Origin: Roseomonas sp.
Lineage (GTDB): Bacteria; Pseudomonadota; Alphaproteobacteria; Acetobacterales; Acetobacteraceae
Length of the DNA: 47,217 nucleotides
Reading direction: 5' to 3'
NCBI GenBank assembly: GCA_020249775.1
Contig: JADCFA010000010.1
Span: 1-47,217, forward strand
The translations under genes and the position numbers were made by a program. Shown piece after piece: positions 44,301 through 47,217 of this stretch (position 1 is its first letter; every line of letters begins with the position of its first letter). The notes beneath the pieces are model-generated. The model made no database searches, was not told the origin of the DNA, and saw only the letters and a list, made by a program, of their open reading frames with translations.

Positions 44301-44469
44301 CCATGCCTTCCGCCTCGGTCATCAGGGTGATGACGGGTTTGTTGAGGTCGGGGAAGACATCCACTGGCAGGCGCTGCAGCGTGAAGGCGCCATAGACCAC
44401 GAGGATCGCGGCAGCGACCAACGCGAAGATCCGGTTCCGCAGGCTGGCGGTGACAAGAATGTTGAACAC
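41356..44469 (-). CDS. Heavy-metal RND efflux pump, CzcA/CusA type
   Basis: A 1037-residue inner-membrane pump. N-terminal helix (NRIFALVAAAILVVYGAFTL) and PVDVFPDLNKPVITLMTEAE are typical of HME-RND proteins. The region LAIAIGELVDDAVVDVENVFRRL carries the charged residues of transmembrane helix 4 (Asp/Asp/Glu) used for proton coupling. AELDEHAEGVHSSEI and GVRAEIALKITGDDLD are HME family signatures. It is adjacent to the adaptor gene (2 bp gap). Substrate is probably Cu/Ag or Co/Zn/Cd; the CopZ and DUF305 neighbours favour copper. Confidence 0.92.
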   Translation of the reverse strand: MFNILVTASLRNRIFALVAAAILVVYGAFTLQRLPVDVFPDLNKPVITLMTEAEGMAPEEVELLVSYPIETAMNGMPGITRVRSVSGVGLSIVFVEFDWGTDIWVNRQQVAERLSLVRAQLPANVAPQMAPISSIMGEIMLVAMSTDGRASPMELRELADWVVRPRLLTIPGISQVIPIGGEVRQYRVTPDVARMHALNVTAEQVHAALRQFGGNTGGGYVDQAGREYLIRNIGRTTRLEDLANTPVAMRAVQPIPLRQVATVDYTARFKRGEAGSMGQPAVILSIQKQPAADTVALTRQVEAALAELQRAMPPGVTANNVQFRQADFIAASIRNVEKVLLEAVAVVAVVLFLFLLNGRTTFISLTAIPLSVLITVVVFQLLGLSINTMTLGGLAIAIGELVDDAVVDVENVFRRLRENRARPDPQPAIMVVAKASQEVRSGIVYATMIVILVFVPLFALTGIEGRLFAPLGVAYIVSILASLIVSITVTPVLCYYLLPRMKRMDHGDSALVRVLKRWNERALLWAFARARLVYLLAGVGVAGALATVPFLPRSFLPPFNEGTLTISLQFQPGISLAEANRLGRQAELLIMQVPEVRTVGRRTGRAELDEHAEGVHSSEIDVSLHASTRGKQAISADIRARLSVLPGSANIGQPIGHRLDHMLSGVRAEIALKITGDDLDTLRTLAEGMQQRLAAIPGLTDLQVERQVRVPQLQVAVNHERAALYGVSAASVAEALQSLSSGQVVSQVVDGARRFDVVLRLGDADRTGAGLAAVMIETPGGRVPLSLLAELRDTDGPNQILRENGRRRIVVLANTDGSDMAAIIARIRAEMEAASLPPGYFFTLEGTFQAQEEAARLIAGLSLVSLALIFLVLYSRYKSAALALIIMGNVPLALVGAIAALWIAGQPLSVASMIGFITLAGIATRNGILKVSHYLNLALLEREKWGLALVIRGSLERLTPVLMTALSAGFALIPLMIGASEPGKEILHPVAVTIFGGLVTATLLDTFLTPLLFHRFGRPALERLRDVQQELKVAEAY

Positions 44470-44471
44470 GG

Positions 44472-46169
44472 CTAGCGGACCTGCGCGATCAGCCCGGCGC
44501 CGCTGGTCACCACCCGCGCCCCGCGATCGAGCCCTGCCGTGACCAGCACACGCTGGCCGTCGAGGGGCTGGACCCGCACGGGTCGCGGCAGGAAGCGCTC
44601 GGCACTCGGCATCTCATAAACCACTTGGCCGCCCTCGGGATTGCGCACCACGGCCTCGGCTGGGAGCACGATGCCGGCGGCGCGGCGCGGGGTCTCCACC
44701 AGCACGGTCACCGGCTGCCCCACAGCGAGGCCGGGCGCGCCGCCCTCGATGCGGAAATGCAGGGGCAGGCCCTGCTGGCGAAGCGTCATACCGCGGCCCA
44801 CGAAGCCGAGCCGCAGCACCTGGCCACCCGCCGTCATGGCTGACGCGCCGGAAATCTCGGCCACCGCGGCAGGGTCAAAGGCGATGGCCTCCACCCAGAG
44901 GCGAGCAGGATCGATGATGTCGAAGAGCGGCTCCTGCGCCTGGATCACCTGGCCGGCGGAGACGCGCACAACGCTGATCAGGCCAGCGGAGGGGGCCACG
45001 ATCGGCTCCCGCCCCGTCACTGCCGGCAGGTTTGCTGCCCGGCGCTGACGCAGGCCTTCAAGATCGGCGCGTGCATCGCTTATCTCACGTGCCGCGACGG
45101 TGCCGGTCAGGGCGGTCAGCCGGCGAACCCGCGCCTCGCCGATCACGATGAGAGCGTCGAGCTCCGCGATGCTGGCGCGCACGCCGACACGATCTTGCGC
45201 CGCCATGATGGGCACGACAAAGCCGAGCACCTCGCCGCGCGCCACGCGTTGGCCAAGCACCGGGAAGCCACCTTCCGGGGGCTCTATACGGCCGGTTTCG
45301 GAGGCTTGAACGAGGCCGGAGGCATTGGGGTCTGCAACGACTTGGCCGGTCAGCTGGATGGCAACGGAGGCTTCGCCAAGCTCAGCCATGCCGGTGCGCA
45401 GGCCCAGCAGACGTTGCGATGGCTTTGGCACAAAGATGCTGCCGTCGGGTTGCCGTCGGGGCGCGTCCATCGGTTGGGCCCAGGCGATCATCGGGACGAG
45501 AAGTATTGCCAACAGGGCCACCACGGATGGACCAGCGGCCAAGCGCTCGGGTATCGGCGCACCGGACGGTAAGGCTTGGGGGCGCGTGGCGTTTGCCGGC
45601 GGTTCGACGACAACAAGCGGCGGGAGGGGCCGAGGCGCTGCTGCCCGCCCGATGGCGACGCCGAGCAGCAACAGGAGCAGCCCCGCCGCCCATAGGTAGG
45701 GCTCGCGTAACGCCATCGAGAGCAATTCCGACGATTCTGGTGCTGCAATCAGAGCCTCGGGCGCCGCGGAGATCTCAAGCGTCGCGGGCAGCAGGTCCAT
45801 GTCCTCGCCGGCGGTGATGGTGAAGACGAAGTTCTTTTGACCCGGTCGTTCCAGGGCGGAATTGGCGAGGACGTAGATCGCCTCGCCGGCGCGTGTCGCC
45901 GTTCCAAGATCCTCGCCGTCGAGGGTGACCTGTACCGTGGCGCCATCAATGGGCTCCGAGGTCGCGTGCCGGTCGAGGTAGAGCCAAAGTCGGCGGTCCG
46001 GACCCAAGACCGCCACTATCTCGAATAGCTCGGAATGCGCCTCAGCGCGCGGTGCGGCGGCCGCCGGCGGCGCGGGTTCGTCCCCATGGGAATGACCTTC
46101 GTGGCTGAAGGCAGGGCGATAGCTGGGTGCTGCCAGCAGCGCGACAAGCAGCAAAATTCGAATCAGCAC
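44472..46169 (-). CDS. Periplasmic adaptor (membrane fusion) protein with extra N-terminal domain
   Basis: A 565-residue protein. GTG at 46169 with GGGAG eight bases before gives a proper signal peptide (LIRILLLVALLAAPSY) followed by a metal-binding-looking EGHSHGDE stretch. Residues about 50-150 are a beta-rich domain, then membrane helix YLWAAGLLLLLLGVAIGR, a linker, a second hydrophobic segment (SVVALLAILLVPMIAWA), and finally a classic adaptor: GRIEPPEGGFPVLGQRV, a coiled helical hairpin, and the GLISVVRVSAGQVIQ lipoyl half. This looks like a fusion of an extra exported domain to CzcB/CusB. No outer-membrane channel gene is in the window. Confidence 0.85.
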   Translation of the reverse strand: MLIRILLLVALLAAPSYRPAFSHEGHSHGDEPAPPAAAAPRAEAHSELFEIVAVLGPDRRLWLYLDRHATSEPIDGATVQVTLDGEDLGTATRAGEAIYVLANSALERPGQKNFVFTITAGEDMDLLPATLEISAAPEALIAAPESSELLSMALREPYLWAAGLLLLLLGVAIGRAAAPRPLPPLVVVEPPANATRPQALPSGAPIPERLAAGPSVVALLAILLVPMIAWAQPMDAPRRQPDGSIFVPKPSQRLLGLRTGMAELGEASVAIQLTGQVVADPNASGLVQASETGRIEPPEGGFPVLGQRVARGEVLGFVVPIMAAQDRVGVRASIAELDALIVIGEARVRRLTALTGTVAAREISDARADLEGLRQRRAANLPAVTGREPIVAPSAGLISVVRVSAGQVIQAQEPLFDIIDPARLWVEAIAFDPAAVAEISGASAMTAGGQVLRLGFVGRGMTLRQQGLPLHFRIEGGAPGLAVGQPVTVLVETPRRAAGIVLPAEAVVRNPEGGQVVYEMPSAERFLPRPVRVQPLDGQRVLVTAGLDRGARVVTSGAGLIAQVR

Positions 46170-47163
46170 GCACGCGCTCCCTAGATCCCGACTACCATCG
46201 CGTAATTGTGGCGGCAGAGGACGTCGCGGGCGTTTCCCGATCATGACAAAACATTGCAACAAAGGCGCCTAGCCCTGGGCGGGCGGTGACTCAGTTGGCG
46301 AGACGCGTCTTACGGGAAGCAGAGACGGTTGCTTTCACGGTCCCCTTTCCTACGCCACCTCCCCTTACGCAAACATGCTCTCAGCCCTGAGTAGGCCTCG
46401 AAATTCCCGAGTATTTGCGGGCTTTTCGCCAGAAGCCTTGATGGTGCGGGAGCGGAATAGTCGGGCTTTTTCTCTCCGAATCGGGGGATTCTCTCCAAAG
46501 CTTGAGGGTTGGCTGATTTTTCCAACAAGGTTTAAAGCGTTGATCTGAAATGGTTTATTTATGCTGCGGCGCAGCATGAGTTGGGGAAATGGATGCCTGG
46601 GGGAATGGAACTGGGGGCGGAAAGTTGAGGCTGAACCCCGAGGTTTCGAATTCTGCTCGATCCGCCGTGATCGGGCCTTCATCACCGCGGCCGCGCCAGC
46701 CTCGCCATTTCGCCGGGTGCATGATGGCGGCTGTCATCTCAGCAGTGGCAGACGCTTGGTGAGGGCAGGACGATTCTCTCGCGCCGGAGATGATCGGGCA
46801 GCGGGGCGCGCTTGCGGTAGTTCGGCGCCTTGTCCTGCTTGGTGTCTTGGGATGGCTGATTGCTTTCCAGACGATTGATTTCAGCTTTCGTCTTGCCTTC
46901 GGATTGCGCGGTGGTGAACTCAACGCAAAAGTCGGACGCCACGGTCATGTAACCGGCGTCGAACGGGCTGAGCGGGTCGCAGAGGATAAGAGGGGCGTTA
47001 CGGGCATTCTCCAGCGACGATAGGGCACGCTAGTCCCAGCGCTCGGCTACGCGCCCCAAGTTCCGGACCTGCTTCACTGTCCGGCGTCAGCGCCTATGGG
47101 ACCAAATTGGCGATTTGAATAACGGAGGATTTCTGGCTCATCGTAACCCCAAGGAGAGTGAAG
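46170..47163. other. Transposon debris and unassigned sequence
   Basis: No intact gene is supported over this stretch. Minus-strand frames at 46310-46528 and 46365-46685 lack known domains. A possible IS66 transposase fragment (46739-46948) is listed separately. The rightmost ~90 bases belong to an IS3-family element; a TGTCCGG near 47078 could be its left end but this is not secure. Confidence 0.5.
46739..46948 (-). pseudogene. Possible IS66 TnpC transposase fragment
   Basis: A 69-codon frame has EINRLESNQP and then YRKRAPLPDHLRRERIVL and a CHC end, resembling the region before the zinc finger of IS66 TnpC (usual LPAHLPRxEI followed by CPxC). It is truncated and frameshifted, so not functional. 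The similarity is short; call with caution. Confidence 0.35.
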
Positions 47164-47182
47164 ATGAGCCAGAAATCCTCCG
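47123..47182 (+). promoter_or_regulatory. 20-bp inverted repeat flanking the transposase start
   Basis: The arm at 47123-47142 (starting CGGAGGATTTCTGG) is the exact reverse complement of the arm at 47163-47182. The 20-base loop contains AAGGAGAG, the ribosome binding site, and the second arm contains the ATG of the transposase gene. An RNA hairpin would hide the start codon when transcription enters from outside the element, as known for IS10 and IS50. The link to this element is inference. Confidence 0.65.
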
Positions 47183-47217
47183 CCCCACCCACGCGGGTGC
47201 CAGCTGAAAGGCTGGTC
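47164..47217 (+). CDS. IS3-family transposase OrfA, first 18 codons (partial)
   Basis: The frame starts MSQKSSAPPTRVPAERLV and runs off the window. This start is characteristic of IS3-family OrfA proteins (MSxKSSAPPTRxPAE, then a helix-turn-helix). AAGGAG lies 8 bases upstream. The remnant at 36994-37134 is also IS3-family, from the other end of such an element, but there is no sign that the two are one element. Confidence 0.65.
   Translation, partial: MSQKSSAPPTRVPAERLV

Noticed and set aside
1-47217. tRNA or attachment sites at module borders
   Set aside because: No tRNA-like cloverleaf or long direct repeats were recognised by eye; a dedicated search would be needed to exclude them.

Overview
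The window is GC-rich DNA, most likely from an alphaproteobacterium. The gene types (VapE/Toprim primase module, DUF3489 protein, SoxC-type sulfite dehydrogenase, HyuA/HyuB pairs, HME-RND efflux) and high GC would fit an Acetobacteraceae/Roseomonas-like genome, but that assignment is inference from gene content, not from a marker gene. No rRNA, tRNA or CRISPR array was seen. The window is a mosaic of accessory modules separated by transposon debris.

Layout. (1) 1-6400: part of an integrated phage- or ICE-like replication module: the end of a four-cysteine nuclease-like gene, a RecD-like helicase, a Toprim-VapE primase/helicase, a RuvC-like resolvase, a small unknown gene and a DUF6456-like gene, mostly joined by stop/start overlaps. 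Two different families of short bidirectional repeats flank the resolvase end: GTCCCAACCT at 4163-4445 and GTTTGCACC at 6224-6378. (2) 6570-12262: a PhnD-like periplasmic binding protein, a membrane histidine kinase and a sigma-54 activator, followed by a molybdenum sulfite dehydrogenase (SoxC type) and a cytochrome c. Between regulator and dehydrogenase lie two related inverted repeats 31 bp apart and a canonical -24/-12 promoter, so the module looks like a self-contained signal-to-enzyme circuit. (3) 12263-15473: a methyltransferase remnant, a parDE toxin-antitoxin pair and small accessory genes including a DUF3489 protein. (4) 15474-27140: a divergent catabolic locus with two HyuA/HyuB pairs, a PgdA/cyclic-imidase-like deacetylase, an isochorismatase-like amidase and a 2-oxoglutarate oxygenase gene cut by an IS630-family element. 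The insertion is precise: removing 25347-26391 plus one TA restores a 333-residue reading frame. (5) 27174-31958: a branched-chain-amino-acid/amide type ABC importer with a LivM-LivG fusion, a plausible importer for the substrate of region 4. (6) 32397-36626: a complete carbohydrate-type ABC importer (ATPase, two permeases, binding protein).

(7) 36994-46169: an IS3-family transposase remnant and then a long minus-strand metal-resistance block: a fused adaptor protein, a CzcA/CusA-type RND pump, two small periplasmic proteins, an OmpR-type regulator and sensor kinase, a CopZ-like chaperone and a methionine-rich DUF305 protein; copper or silver is the most likely substrate. (8) 46170-47217: transposon debris and the first 18 codons of an IS3-family orfA, whose start codon lies in the arm of a 20-bp perfect inverted repeat.

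The most interesting unit is region 2, because sensor, activator, enhancer sites, promoter and target enzyme are all visible in about 5.7 kb. The region 4-5 locus is the second candidate: its enzyme set suggests stepwise breakdown of a cyclic imide, hydantoin or lactam whose identity is unknown.
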